DNA of 64,000 nucleotides from Phanerochaete sordida (GCA_019973155.2 BPQB01000036.1:248001-312000), one strand, 5' to 3'. Positions 22,799 through 35,684 are shown, counted from the stretch's first letter. A program made the numbers and translations. Notes: generated from the letters alone by a model not told the origin.

Positions 22799-24659
22799 AA
22801 TCGACAATGTGGTGAGGAGAGCACGGGAGGGACGAGCACGGAGAAAAGATGATCGACGCTGTATATGTCTCTGTGTCACAATTGTTCGGCGCAATTTGCT
22901 GTCATCAGAGGCATCTGAGAAGCACGCGTGCATTGATAAATGCCGTAAACTTTGCTGCAGAGCCCGTCCATCGGGCGCAGTTTCTGTCCGGCCCAGTATC
23001 AGACCGGGCTAGAGCGGGGCGGAGCCAGATGCAGCGTAAAGGCCCTGCTCATCGTGAGATAGCATTACCGGTGCTCTGTCCAGCTTCGCGAGTATGAGAG
23101 AATGGCCCTGCAGCATCCTGCACAGGGCTTAGTAGAGCACTGCGGTGACATCCCTGGTGTTTGATGCCCTGTCAAAGTGCTACAAAGCGGATCCTTCTTA
23201 AGGAGGACGGTATCAGCCGTATAACCTCGGGCTGTACAGCCTCTCGGCAGGCGCGGCCTGCGGACAAGGATTCATCACATAGCACGCGGCAAATTCATGA
23301 TACACTCGTGCTTAGCTGATGCTATACTACAGATGCGTAGCGTACAGTCGCTGTCGTTTTAGGTTCCAATCATAGATCCTGCGACGTTATGCCGCGGTAT
23401 ACGACGAGAAGCAAGACTGGACAAAAGGCCTTCTCTATGCTGCACATATCCAGCCCGCACTGGTTGAATGTCAGCAACGGTAGGAGTAGTCTCCATGATG
23501 TCCATTTCGTCCAACGATTTGTAGCTGTGCGGCAAGCTAGGGAGGAAGAGCAGTATCAATAACGGCGCGATGCGCGTGCATTCTTACCCTCGAGATTGGT
23601 ACCTTCCGTCTTGTAGCAATCTTCTGACCCCAACGCATGTTGATGTGATCGAATAATCCTCTTGGATTGCCTCCTTCGCTGGTACGTCGATAGACATATT
23701 CATATTGAACATCTAGCATAGCCACTCTGCGACCTCTCGGCGTTCGCGCTGTGCCTTCCACCAATGCCAATACGGGAGCACACAGAAGATGTGGAACGCG
23801 CGAGAGCAGCCCTAGGCAGCACATGCTGCCCAACTCGTCCGTACTATTTCGCTCCCGCAAATTGTGGAGGCTTTAATAGGACTTCGAGCAAACATCGCGC
23901 AGGGCGGAATGAGTCTGGCATTGCCATCCAGTCGCATTGTTGCATGAACGGGCGGAGCCAGACGTCCAGGGCAGGGCAATGAGTGCGTGTAAGTACCCAC
24001 CTCATCGTGCGAGCTGAAAGTTTGCCGATAAAAGGCAAAGTGCAGGAGGACCGCGTAGAGCGCGTTAAGCAAGAGTGTGGTATGCCGTTACTCGGCGGAT
24101 CGCGTCTCGTACGTCTGGCGAAACGGTAGGACTGCGCGCACGGACGAACCCGCTCGCCCGTTTGATACACACGTCGATTGAAAATGCTTACCGACCCGCG
24201 CACAGACACCGAGCCGTTCGGCCGTCAAACAGCTGCTACGATAGGTGCATTTGTGCGTTATCGATGGGAGTGGTGGAGGCGGGGAAGATGCGCGAGGGTA
24301 AAAACGTGCGAAGCCTCGAGCAGCCACTGCGACATTCTCCCTTACGCCTGGAAAAGCGCATCAGAACCACAAGCCCACACAAGCGTGAAAGCACATACGA
24401 AGAGTTCAGAACTGGAGACTCACACTATTTAAATGCCTGCAGAAATATCTCTGCGCGTATTATTAGATCCTAGCGATTCAGGCGTTTCAAATGACGGTAC
24501 TGCGTTGTATTCATGTATGCATAGTATATTCTGCGAGACTCGGTGATACAGAACATGTCGTGTGATTTAGTTGCCCTGGTGGAATATCATATTGTTGCGA
24601 AGCGGACAGCGTGTGGCTCTCTATCGCCACATCGGTCAGCAAGGTCGTTTCGCAGAGCG
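22799..24659 (-). other. Possible unresolved multi-exon gene
   Basis: Between the two DUF6534 genes the minus strand holds open blocks near 24110-24010, 23860-23590 and 23540-23359, linked by a good intron (GTAAGA donor at about 23587, CCCTAG acceptor near 23537). Two alternative frames are possible before that intron and I could not close a full gene. No family is recognised. Treat it as a candidate or decayed gene; the rest of the interval shows nothing. Confidence 0.3.
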
Positions 24660-26536
24660 TTAGCGGTGACCTGAGAAAGAATGTGAGTAATCGTTGACAA
24701 CGACCTCTGCAGGCAGACCCACCGCTCGCTCCACGCGTCCGTCCGTGCAGTCCTTCCCTTGTGTGTCAGGGAATTTGTGGGTGCTGTCTGAGGCAAACAG
24801 GACTTCGAGCCTGGACACATGGATCGATGCAACCTGGCCGGCATAGCTGTTACGAAGCATATCGCGCGAGTTCAGCAGTGCAAGCAGAGAGTTGAGCAGA
24901 ACTAGGACAATTGAGCACTCGAAGGCGGCTTGAAATGGGAGCATGAATAGGAACGTACGCTTGGGCACTAAAGCTGCGATTGAAAAGAAGACGAAGCTGT
25001 TCGGCATGGTCGAGTACTGTGGGCTCCGTCAATCACACATATCGTTGGTTCATGGATGTTATACTCGCCGTGATAACGGACGCAATCGCCAGAGAGCTAT
25101 GATAAATTCAGAATTGTTGCAGACAGTGCCAGAGGTGGCACTCACCTCGTGAACGCGCAGGTACAGGTGCTATACGCAACCAAAAAGCGGAGGAGCGAGT
25201 TGGTTCTGCGACAGGGTCGGCACATTGGCTCGGAGGGTATCGGAGGCTGCGGCACATACCGTTGGAATCCAGTACGGCAGTTGGCCAAGATGATTGAAAG
25301 CGCTGCCGTGATTGCACAGTCGGTGAAAGCCTGAAGGCTAAAAGTCGCAAACCAGATCCACTACAGGGCAGGGTGTCATCGAGGGATGAATATTGATGAG
25401 AATATGCACGGAGCCTGCGTACCGCATATCTCTCGCGAAATGCGGCGAACGGAGGCACCTTCAAGCTACGTATTCTCAGCAAGAATGACGTGAATTACCA
25501 GTAAAAACGTACGCAAGGACAGTGATTGCTGCACGATGAGAAATCGGATCGTCAACACAAGTCATACAGAGCTGAGTCGAGGCGTACCGAGGGCGCCGGC
25601 TAAAGCGGGAACATCAGCTTTTGACTCAGCGTGTCGCCAGGAAAATACTCACCGAAGCTGACCAAAGAAGGAATGATCTGATACACAGGACGTGAGATTC
25701 GAATACAGGTACAGTAGCAAAAAAGCGCACTATGACAGCAAGGGCCGGCCAGAATCCCCCGCTTACTGAAGAAAAGATGAGTGAATACGATGCCTAAATG
25801 CATGCATCCAGGACGTACACTTGTAGATTCGGTGAGCAAATATGCTTCGAGAGCCGTTTCAATGACCGGACCCATAGTCACAACGGATCTGACGTACACG
25901 TTCATGATAAGCTCGCTCAGGTCCTAGCATGGAAGTATGAGCACTGCTCTCAAAACGAAACAGGAGACAAGCTCTACGTACACCTATGGCCATATCTACG
26001 GCTAGGCTCCTGTCCCGTGCACGAGTCAATAAGTGACGGTGCGGCTTCGCTATAGAAATAGCCCGTACCATGGACATTCCGTCAAGGCGACAGGGTTCAT
26101 GAAGTTGGAGACAAAATAGCCATACATTGTGTGCAAGAACAGAAAGAGGTGTAGGCCGTCCAGGATCCTAGGGAAGGTGCGATATATATCTGTGCCTGAC
26201 CGGCCGGTATATCACGTACCAGAGCAGGAATATCTACAGAGTCCCAGTAGTAAGTAAACGAACATATGAGATGCAGACCCACTTACGCTTGTCTTTACCA
26301 CCGGATGGTCCGATCGACTGCGTCGGAAATACGTGTAAGCCTGCATGGTGGCGATTCCATAGCACCTGAAATGGGCGTGAGGATATTATCGAAACTGGTC
26401 GTACGGCAGATCTGATCGTACAGCACTATCAGAATTTCCGCTGTATGGCGGATCAGACGGAGATACGCTCATTTAATGAACAATACTCACAGATGAACAT
26501 GGCGCCGAGCGTGCCGTCGAAGCGCATGGGCGGCAT
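24660..26536 (-). CDS. DUF6534-type seven-helix membrane protein (copy B)
   Basis: Eighteen exons: 26536-26491, 26440-26422, 26365-26287, 26233-26220, 26167-26069, 26009-25982, 25923-25898, 25844-25819, 25765-25731, 25677-25653, 25599-25588, 25528-25513, 25465-25423, 25360-25260, 25205-25146, 25096-25069, 25016-24959, 24901-24660; 318 aa. It begins MPPMRFDGTLGAMFI with almost no N-terminal tail. Family landmarks: ILDGLHLFLFLH, CPWSLAVD, DLSELIM, YSTMPNSFVF and LLNSLLALLNSRDMLR, then a polar tail of about 70 residues. Intron 16 uses a GC donor (GCGAGT at 25068-25063). Same strand and spacing style as copy A, suggesting tandem duplication. Membrane location is predicted from hydrophobicity; the role is unknown. 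Confidence 0.88.
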
Positions 26537-28015
26537 TGCTGGAGAAGGCGGGGACTGGAGCGCCACTGGTCGGATTGTGTTGGCGGTGGCGATCCCCACA
26601 TACTTGTGGATGTGACGTACTTATACGTGCTGCGATGAGCGCGGGCCAACTCAGAAGCTTGCGCACAGACCACGCACCTAACTCTCCTTGACAGCACGGG
26701 TTCGGATGTCTGGGAACTGGAGGGCAATGAGGCAGGTCTTCTCACATGAGCTTTTTTGCGGTGGAAGTGAAGCCAGTGCAGCGTGTGTTCCGCTGGTGCT
26801 TCTGCGGATGTAACGGTGATGTCGATACGATGAAGTAGAAGCGCTGAGACAAATGGCTGTTCGAAAGGCTGATTGACACACACCTGCGTCACGTAACACA
26901 GGACGACTTGTCAAAATTTGCTCCCATCTTCTGGTCTCTTACTGAGGTGGCCGATCAATACCAGCATCTGCGTTAGCCTTCCAGTTTGTGCAGGTCGTGA
27001 GAACGGGTTGATACTGCTTGAAGGTGCTCTGTACAAACGCTCAAGTTAGATGAGGTAGCAAAGAGAGCCAGAGCCTCAGTTGCGTAACCCGTACTCTGCA
27101 CTCGAGGAACGGTAGCACAGCGATTCAGCTGACAATCGACAGCTTTCTGTGTGCCTCAAGGTGCTAAGTTCGAATCCGAGCAGGCTTCGCAGCGGGCCGG
27201 CACGTCGGCGGGCAGTCCGGCAGGGCGCGGCATGCGCTCGATTGGTGGCAGAAGTAGGGTTTGAACCACAAAATTTGAGCAAACTCACTGCCGGCTCTTG
27301 AACAGCTCCGTGTTGTGCCTTCGGCCGCGCTGCTGAGGTGCCTGGAGCCCTTGGTCATGTGAGCCCCTCGTGAGCGAGCAAAAATCGCCGCTTGGAGCAG
27401 TCGCTTTTCCAGCGAGTGGATTCGATAGTGGCCAGAGGTGTATCCAGCGGAGCGCAAGTTCTGCATCCGCGCGGGACAGCTCAGGCGACTGGCACTGACA
27501 GTTCGGGCTTGATGTTTACCAGCGTGCACGTACGCCGCGTGCATTCAGCTAGCGTACCGCTCGCAGCGCGACGAGCTCGTCATGCACGATCTGCAGTAGC
27601 ACGCGCGCCATGGCTTGCGCACCGACGCGCTGCCACAGATGTTATTTATTTTTGAATTATTGATCGGCGAGCCCGGTGGGCGGTGGCTTGCCGACGTTTG
27701 ACCTACAAGACAAGCTTATATCATGCTCGATCGCAGTTTGACTCAAGAATCGTCAGCGCACGAACCACAAATAACGGAGGATTCACTCTTTCTCCCTATC
27801 TGCCTACGCGGTGGCCGTCGGGTCGTCGACACTCCCGAAGTTCGACGATTGAGCCGAGATGAATTTGGAAACATACACAGCGTGTAAGTCGAGCAGCATG
27901 AGCGGGTAGCTGGACATCACTGCATGGCAGTTCAGACCAGCTGAGGTGAGGTGGTACGCACGCTGGGAAGAAGCGGCTGCCAAAGAGACAAAAAAAAGGG
28001 GTCGTCCTCTGCTAT
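26537..28015. other. Gene-poor stretch with tRNA-like remnants
   Basis: No gene is supported. Around 27110-27180 a box A-like TAGCACAGCGAT and a box B-like AGTTCGAATCC lie about 60 bp apart, and near 27250 a second box B-like GGTTCAAACCC reads on the other strand. These could be heads of old tRNA-derived SINEs, but the stems do not pair well. Confidence 0.3.
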
Positions 28016-28279
28016 ATGATTACTTTCAAAGAGGCGGTCAACGTGGAGCTTACCTGTGTAGGAAAGCACGTCAAGAGTCTGCAACGGTCCTCATTCGTGC
28101 GGCGATATTTGCCACGTATAGAGCAGGACAGCTTTAGGTGGGGATATCCTGAGCTCAACAGAATATCAGAGTCAGCTTATCAAAAAATTAGCAAGATGGC
28201 ATGTATGCGTAACGACATCTACGATGCGATCCGTCGAATAGCCCAACGGTCCAGTGCCGGCGACACTGAGTCTGAGTGA
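28016..28279 (+). CDS. Short orphan reading frame
   Basis: An 87-codon frame from ATG 28016 with a charged, helix-prone product (SESAYQKISKMACMRNDIYD near residues 51-70). Codon use is less GC-biased than in neighbouring genes, hinting at a fragment of a foreign or mobile element. No family recognised and no splice partners found; it may be chance. Confidence 0.25.
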   Translation: MITFKEAVNVELTCVGKHVKSLQRSSFVRRYLPRIEQDSFRWGYPELNRISESAYQKISKMACMRNDIYDAIRRIAQRSSAGDTESE

Positions 28280-28637
28280 TTGAGGTCTTGATACTGGGAT
28301 TCGCCGCGATTTGTATTATCTAAAGACTTACGCCAGTCATTTGGAGAGACGTCGTGCATTAGTGAGATGACCTACTATATTTTGGCCAGACAGCTATATG
28401 AAGAGTTAGATGAAAGAGGTCAACATCGCCCTCAGGCTCTCGCTCAAGAAACGGGCGTTTAGATCACGTGGCCTCACGGGAGCGGAGCAATATTCGAACG
28501 CGACCTCCTCGCTTTGCTTGACCCCCGCCATCCCCTTACCCTCCTACGACGCGTTCTCATGATTTTGACTCGATTTCTCGCACCCTTTCCAAGACTAAAC
28601 GTACGCTACGCGACATAATCTGCATAGATTGGTCAAG

Positions 28638-30241
28638 ATGAGCACAGCGGCGAGCGAAGCACCCAGAAGCTCTGGTCACGATTCGTGCACACAACAGTCT
28701 GGGATGGGACCAGTCCAGGTTTGCGTAGAGGAGGCTTCCGATGATGGGGAGCTGTTAGATCCTGAAAGAGGAGACGAGGAATCCCAGCCCTGCACTCCTG
28801 CGACCGTCTCCGTCGAGCAATTTCGGACGCGTCTCGAAGGATTCAAGTTTAACTCGCCTGCCAAGACGCCTAGTCCGAGGAAACGACCGCGTGTAGACTC
28901 CGATGTCGACGAACAATTGCATGGTCCAGGCGATGACGACGTCCTACCCGTCTTGACGTCGAGCCAGGCATCGCCGTGGAAGAAGTCGAGGAAGAGGCCC
29001 AGTCGACCCTACGCTCCGCCGGAGAAGTATGAGCACTTGCATATGCTGCCCGACTACCTGCAGCCAGGGCTCGATGGTACGTTGATTGCTCCTTCTGCTT
29101 GTCGCATGTTTGACCGTGGCTCATAACAGTCGTGTTCTGCGGGATCAAGTACGTCGATGCATCCTGCCGAAAACCTGCAATATGCTGACCCCGTGAAGTC
29201 CTGGGCGCACCTCTGCGGAGATCGGACACCATTATGCGCACTCGACGAACCACTTCTGGCTCGGACTTCACCAGTCAGGTGCGTGTTCAACAGTTCTGCT
29301 CACGTCTGGATGATGTCTGACGCGCACATAGGCTTGACGGGCACGCTGGTCCCGCCTCAGGAAGACTACACTCTGCCTGAACGATTCAACTTCGGTCTGG
29401 TATGTCGCCCTCAATACCTTAAATTTGTCCCACCTGATGCGCATTCAGACGAACCTCGTGGACAGGCCGACGGCAGAGGTACGCTACTGCCGCCGCCGAT
29501 CCTGCCATCTTCCAATCTAACATCAAGCCTCAGCAATCCGAGCTGTCAGCCAACGAGATGCGCACAGGCGTGCCCACGCTGATGACCAAGCTCGCGAAGC
29601 ACCGCCCGCGCATCGTCTGCTTCCTCTCGAAGGGCATCTGGGAAACGTTCCTACGCGAGGCATACCGGCTCGCAGCGCCTTCCACGCCTGCCTCGCCCTC
29701 ATCTAGCTCTCCGATTCCAACCCCACCGTCGGGCCAGCTGGCCCAAAGCCGCACTCCGCCCGTCAAGTCGAAATACTTCGGCAGTCCGCCTGCGGCAGAA
29801 GCGGACGTCCTGCCACAACTACCAGCGGCCCCGCCCTCGCCTCGGAAGCGAAGCCCGGCCAAGGTGCCAAGGCACACCTTCGCCTGGGGCCTGCAGCCAT
29901 TCAAGGCCGTCCACCGTCACACCGGTGCGTCCTATCGTTCTACTGGCTCTGCGCGCAGCTCACCTCCCTACAGGCGCCGCCGAGGTAGCAGACGAGACCC
30001 TGTTCTTCGTCGTCCCGAGCCCTTCCGCACGTGTCGTGGCCTATCAGGTGCGGCTCCCGTTCTGCGTGCTCCGCTACATTTGCTAACAAGTTCGATTCAC
30101 GTACAGTGGTGGGACAAGGTCGCGTTCTTCAAGCGGCTGCGCGAGCTGATTCCTGAGGCGAGGGAAGGCCGGGTCGACGCGTCCGCGCACCATGTCTTGC
30201 CGCTCACGACGACGAAATCGGTCTATTTTATGAACACTTGA
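28638..30241 (+). CDS. G/T mismatch-specific thymine-DNA glycosylase (TDG/MUG family)
   Basis: Eight exons: 28638-29076, 29130-29148, 29199-29278, 29332-29399, 29449-29478, 29534-29924, 29974-30047, 30107-30241; 411 aa. After a disordered N-terminus with basic clusters (SPRKRPR, KKSRKRP), the uracil-DNA glycosylase fold starts near residue 145: VVFCGINPG carries the conserved Asn of motif 1 (about residue 153), then NHFWLGLHQSG, FNFGLTNLVDRPTAEQSELS and, near the C-terminus, VVPSPSARVVAYQWWDKVAF as motif 2. A Ser/Pro-rich insert of about 90 residues separates the two halves. The enzyme removes T or U from G mismatches in nuclear base-excision repair. Exon 2 is only 19 nt and encodes part of motif 1. 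Confidence 0.93.
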
Positions 30242-30868
30242 CTTGTATAATGCGCTCCGGCGCTGCTAGTTCGTTCTCCATCATAAGTCCTCTGACGGGC
30301 GGCCCTCACACTGAATATTTCCGGCAAGGTCCCCTGGGCGCCCGTCATCGCGTCCCTCCCGTGCATGTACGCGGGAATTTTAGGCCTGAATCATTGCGGA
30401 TGTCGCCATGTACGGTGAGCATGTGCACAGCCTGATTTGAGTGCGTCGCGCAGTGCACATCCATCGCCACTTGGGCCGCGTCCGGCATAAATGCATGAAT
30501 AAAGACCCTGATAATGCAGTCGCGAACGCATGTGGAATGATTTGCGACCACCGAAAGACATTTCCACTGACGATGTTCGACTGCAAGGCTTCCGAGTCCA
30601 ACTTCTCGTGCATGTGTATTTTCAACCCATGTTCGAGTGAACTTCGCATAGCGCTATTCAGAGCGACTGTGGTTAAAATCGTATGCTTAACGTGTCAGGA
30701 CTGGCTACATACCTTTCAACCGTTTCATGAACTGCAGGTAAGATAGGTGAACCGTTGCCGAGGCCACTGCGCAGTGAGCACGCCACGAAGCAAAGCGAAA
30801 GGCGTGACACGCTGATCTGGGGAGCGTCACCGTGACGGCGTGACCTCACATCCTTGGCCTCCCCCGTC
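30242..30868. other. Intergenic stretch, no supported gene
   Basis: Presumed 3' region of the glycosylase gene and promoter of the F-box gene. No convincing feature. Confidence 0.4.
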
Positions 30869-32965
30869 ATGGTCCACGAACGCGGCTCGACGAGCCGCGA
30901 CTTTTGGAAGCTAGCCAGCAGGATTCAAGGTACGGGAGCCTGCAGAGACTAGGATACTGATGTGTAACCTTGTGCTCACAGGAACATCGGCTCAGCTGCC
31001 GGGTAGCTGGAACAGCTTGCCTACTGAGCTTCTGGTTCAAATCCTGCGAGATCTGCCAGTCGCAGATGTCCTCGTGTGCAAAAGGGTGAGCCCAATTCCG
31101 AATGTTTTACACATTTGAGCGAGAATCAAAGGGGCAGTCCGCTCGCTGCGCTTCCACCACGTTCTCGCGCGTTTCCTGATTCGTGGCCACGTCTTTGTGG
31201 CCTAGACCGCGCGTGCAGCAGCCGTGAAGCTGTCTATGACCCCCAAACGCGGGCTTACTATCAACGACCTGTGTTTCGTGCTGACAGACCGTGATGCAAT
31301 CTGAGTTCGTCTACTGATGCTTGCGCTCAGGTCAATCGTACCTTCCATACCACCATCTCTGCCTCCGCGGAGATTCAGCAAAAAATCAAGTGCTTCGATG
31401 CAAATGTAATCGACGGCCGCTCCAGTCCCTTCGACCTGGTACAGCGGATGTCCCGCGTATCGGCGTGGGCGGACACGTGGAGGACACTCCAGGTGACGGG
31501 GCAACCTATGGTCCTGCGGCCAAACGAAAGCCCATGGAACTACCGCTCTGGATCCATTTTTTCGTGCCAGACGCCGTCAAATCGTGGTATCTCGTTTTAT
31601 CACCTTCCATCCCCACAGAGAGACATACTCTACCAGCAGTGGACCATTCCAGACCTGGGTTATGAGCCGGTCTTCGTTTGCCACGACTACACGCAGGAAC
31701 TCGTCGTAGTCGCAACAAACAAGTACGTCTTCCTAGTAATATTTGTACCTAATCTCATGCTGACTCTCGTCAGCGATGACGCATTCGGGTCTTGCGCGCG
31801 ATTCCACCTGTTGCACGACAAGACTGGCGACCATCATCATGAAGCCAGCGAGCGCTATCTGCAGCTTCCAGCAGCCATTCCGCGCGTAACCCAGGAAGAT
31901 CACGACTTGCACATTTTCGGCGAGCTGCTAGGCTTGGTGGTTCACGTTGACGACCTTTTTGACATCACCTCTCTGGTGATCTCAACGCATTTGCTCATCT
32001 TCAATTGGAAGACAGGCACCTTGCTGAAGGTAGGCGAACATCCGCCAGCGTACCCCGAGTATCTAACATACCTCTCGCTAGCACCTGACTGGCGACCTGC
32101 TCTCACATGAGATCGTGTTCGTCGACGAGCGCCACTTCCTCATCCCCTTCGCGCCCCAAACGCTCCCAGGCGCGTACCTCGCCGTCGTCGACTGCTACCG
32201 GCGCGACCCCGACACTCACGACGAGATGCTGCGCGGCGCGGCGCAGGAGATCCTGCTCAAGCACGCCTCGCTCCTGCTGCAGCTCCCGCCCGTGCTCCCC
32301 GCGGCTCACGTCGAATACCAGATCGTGCACGCGATGAGCAGCACAGGCACCCAGGGCACGCGCGTGCGCCCTCCGGGCCGCCCCTTCTACGTCGACTACG
32401 CCCCGCGGCTCATCGTCCTCAGCATCCTCATCGGCGAGCAGATGGCCCCGGCAGACCTGAACCCGCTCACGCTGCTCGTGCCCGCGCCCGCGGTGCTCGC
32501 GCGGCTCGCCGAGGCGGAGCGCACGCCCGGCGCGTGCGCGGTGCTCCCCTGGGTCGCGTGGGCGGCCGACACGCGCGCGATGCACGAGCCCATGGAGGAC
32601 ATCTGCGCGGCGCGCTTCCTCACGAGCGTGTACGTCGACGGGCGCCGGCGCGTCACCGTGTGGGACTTCGCGAGCGTGCCCGCGCTGCTGCGCGACGTGC
32701 GCGAGCCCGCGGAGGGCGTCTCGGTCCCGCCGCCCGAGCCGCTGCCGGGGGAGGGCCTGACGTTCGAGGCGTGCGGCGTCCTCACGGGCGCGCCGTGCCG
32801 CCGTGTCGTGTCGAACCTCGAGGTGCCCCGGGACCGCACCGTGCGGCTCTATGAAGACGGGTTTGTGGTCTATACGCAAGACCCACGCGACGAGTAAGTC
32901 CGTGGGCTCTTCTTCTATGACATAGCTGATGGTTCGTTTGCAGAGTGCAAGTCTATGCAATATGA
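30869..32965 (+). CDS. F-box protein
   Basis: Six exons: 30869-30929, 30982-31085, 31331-31722, 31774-32029, 32082-32893, 32944-32965; 548 aa. An F-box lies at about residues 30-75 (NSLPTELLVQILRDLPVADV, then CKRVNRTFHTTISAS across the junction of exons 2 and 3). The rest is a long region of beta-strand character as in the basidiomycete F-box proteins with degenerate propeller-like C-termini. It should act as an SCF ubiquitin ligase substrate adaptor via Skp1; targets unknown. The last intron (GTAAGT donor overlapping an apparent TAA stop) adds seven residues ending VQVYAI. Intron 2 is 245 bp, unusually long, with no extra exon visible. Confidence 0.88.
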
Positions 32966-33200
32966 TCTCAATCCGCCAACCGACGCCCTCATAGCCTGGA
33001 CAATTGTGTCATTACCACGAGCTACCATCCTCTAGTAAGAATCATGCGGGCGCGTTAGGGGACTCTAGGCAGGACCTGTATTAGGGTACCCTATAGGATA
33101 ATACCAGAGACAGCAGGCAGAGCATGGAACGGATTAATGAGCGTAGCGTATACCTCCAGAGCAAGTGTCCATATCACAGTAGCAAATGCATGTCGTACCC

Positions 33201-35410
33201 TCAGTCGCTCTCCGTCTCGTACTCGTCGGAGTCGTTGCCAGTCTTGCCGTTCGACGAGCGGCGGCTGTCCGAGCTCGAGCGGCGCTTCGGGTCCTCGTAG
33301 AGCTCGACGAGCAGCTGCCCGCCGCTGAGCCCCTCGACGTCGCCGACGCGCTTGCCGGGCTCCCAGTGGATCTCCTTGCGCGGGTACGCCATCGCGAGGC
33401 GGAAGCCGAACCACTCGCCATTCTTCTTGCCAGCCTGCTCCATCGCGTGCAGGAGGCCCTGCTCGCCGGGCGCCGCGCCCACGGGCGGCTCCGCGGGGTC
33501 GCGCGCGGGCGCGTGCGCCGCGTCGTCCGGGATGAAGAGCGTGTCGACGAACGCGTACACGGCCGTGAGCGAGTCCGCCTCGCCGAAGAAGCGCACCGCG
33601 CGCCGCCCGTCGGGCATGCGCACACCGACGCGCACCGTCTTCCCGCGCCCGCTCTCGCCGGGGCGCGGCTCGCGCGGGAGCAGCATGCGCCGCCCGTACC
33701 GCCGCCACGCCATGCGCGTCTCGGCCCACGCCGCGCGCTCCTCCTCCTCCCTGCGGGCCTGCGCCTGTGCCTGCTCCTCGGCCTCGGCCTGGCGGCGCGC
33801 GTCCTCTTCCGCCTGCCGCTGCTCGGCGCGCCGCCGCTCGATACGTTCCACGTCACGGCGCGCGCTTTCCTCGAAGGCGCGGTCCTGTTCAGCACGAAGC
33901 GCACGGTCGCGCTCGCGCTCACGTTCGGCCACGAGACGCGCAGTCTCCTTGTCGAGCGTCTGCGCACGGACGCGCGTGAGGTATGGCGTGACACGGGGCA
34001 GGAGCTGCTCCTGCAGGTGCGTAATGAGCGTGCGAGCAGACGTGGGGGCTGTGGCTGCAGGAATGGAAGGCCCCTGGTGCCGAGAAAGAATGGTCAGGAC
34101 AGGTGACTGGGAGTTCGACGAGCTACCACGCCGGGCTTGCAGAGCAATGAACGCGACGAAGGGGTACGTGGTTGCCTGCAATTTCTGCGCAGCTGCACAG
34201 GAAATAAGTAACTTCAGAGAATGGCGGAATGCGGCAACTTACCACTCCATGCATCTCGGTCACGAATGTCGCCACCCCAGACAAGGAAGTCGTTGTCGTG
34301 CATGAGGCGGACAAGCTCAGGGTCGGTCAACGTGGTGCTATGAAACGCGTGAGCCGCGCCCCGAATAACTTGGCAGTGTGCCTACCGCTTGAACGTCGCG
34401 ACGTCGTCGTGCTCTTCGCTAACCAAGATGACACAGCCAATCTTGGGGGCAGAATCGCTGGCGCAAGCCCTGGCGAATGCCTCATAACTTCCGATGAAGA
34501 AGTCGGGCAGGAACCTGGTGTTTGCATCGTCACTCGTCCGGCGGTTCAGGACGCTAGACGACCCGGAGGCGATGCCGGACGCCTCGCCTTCGCCGGCTTG
34601 CGCCCGAGAGAACGACACGCAGCCTGTTTCCTCCTCCAGGCTCTGAATCCAGCGCTCAGCCGCGACCTTCGGGTCCTTCGACGGAGTCGGTCTGTGGCTG
34701 AGACCTGCGCTGCTGATGCCGAGGCCCATGTGGGTGATTGAGAAGGACGGGGGGACGGCCGGCAGCGGTATGGGTATGCGCAACGCCCGGAGGATAGCGC
34801 GGAGCAACGTGTAAGGGACGGCGATGATCGCTATGAGGATCCGGAGTGGTCGGATGATGAAGAGGGCAACGGCGTTTGACGTCGGTGTCTGGTGGCACAG
34901 TGAGAGTCAGCGACGCAGAAGCACAGAAGGACTTACGACGCGGTCAAACTGCCGGCCGGGTGCGCGTCCGCCCAGCAGCCCTGCCTGCTCCGAATCGTCG
35001 ACTTCGAAGGATTCCGCGGGTGCCGGGGTCGAGCTCGATGCACGGGGCGGGGGCGTTTCAAAATTTCGTGAGATTGATAAAGGAGCGGATGGGTTTGCTT
35101 CAAACATGAGGTTCGCAGCGCGCTATCACAACAGAGTGAGTAACGAGAAACGGGTGAAGCGTGGGGTAGGACGTAGAGTGGAAGACTGGCAGTGGGCTTG
35201 GCTCGTCACTGAGATTTGAGTGAGAGTGCCAGATGGGACGCAAGTAGAGCAGCCACTTAATGACCCCTTCTGAAGCGTGTATCTCACCTGAACGTCCCAC
35301 TGAACGCTGTCCAGCACGCCAATTGCCACCTCGGCGTCGCCTCCGTCTGTGAGTGCCTGGAGCTGAGCAACAGCCTCCTTTTGGCTTAGGGAGAGAGCGT
35401 CGTAATCCAT
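33201..35410 (-). CDS. UBX-domain ERAD factor (FAF2/UBXD8-like)
   Basis: Five exons: 35410-35288, 35122-34937, 34888-34386, 34337-34243, 34192-33201; 632 aa. Domains: UBA-like helix bundle at about 1-50 (AVAQLQALTDG, SVQWDVQRAANLMFE), a hydrophobic hairpin near 108-140 for monotopic ER or lipid-droplet insertion, a UAS thioredoxin-like domain (about 190-340; FLVWGGDIRD, TTYPFVAFIAL), a long charged coiled coil, and a C-terminal UBX domain (about 480-600). The family recruits Cdc48/p97 to ubiquitinated ER proteins. It stands head-to-head with a CUE-domain gene, also of the ERAD pathway. Intron 1 is 165 bp. Confidence 0.92.
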
Positions 35411-35684
35411 GGAACAGTATGAAGATGAAGTCTAAAATGCGATGAATGAATTAGTCTGCTTGCATGCGTCGTGGAAGGTGGTGAAGGTGTGGTAGCAAGC
35501 TCGCCTCGGAGGTGGCGGGAGGTATGAATTCCATTCCGGAACGATATGCCCCAGAAATGGCTGGATAAGTGACTTGTAGAACCTTGCCGAAACTAATGGC
35601 GTCCGCCATCGCTCCGCGTTGCTTACCTCCGAACCTCATCCTTCGTGTACCAGTTCTCTTACTACACCTTATTCTCCAAAAGCT
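35411..35684. promoter_or_regulatory. Bidirectional promoter of two ERAD-type genes
   Basis: 274 bp between the start codons of the FAF2-like and CUE-domain genes. No TATA box is obvious. Shared regulation of the two genes is inferred from the arrangement. Confidence 0.55.

Noticed and set aside
32895..32897. TAA as the natural stop of the F-box gene
   Set aside because: It overlaps a GTAAGT donor and the following 50 bp form a good intron ending TTTGCAG, after which the frame continues for seven residues.
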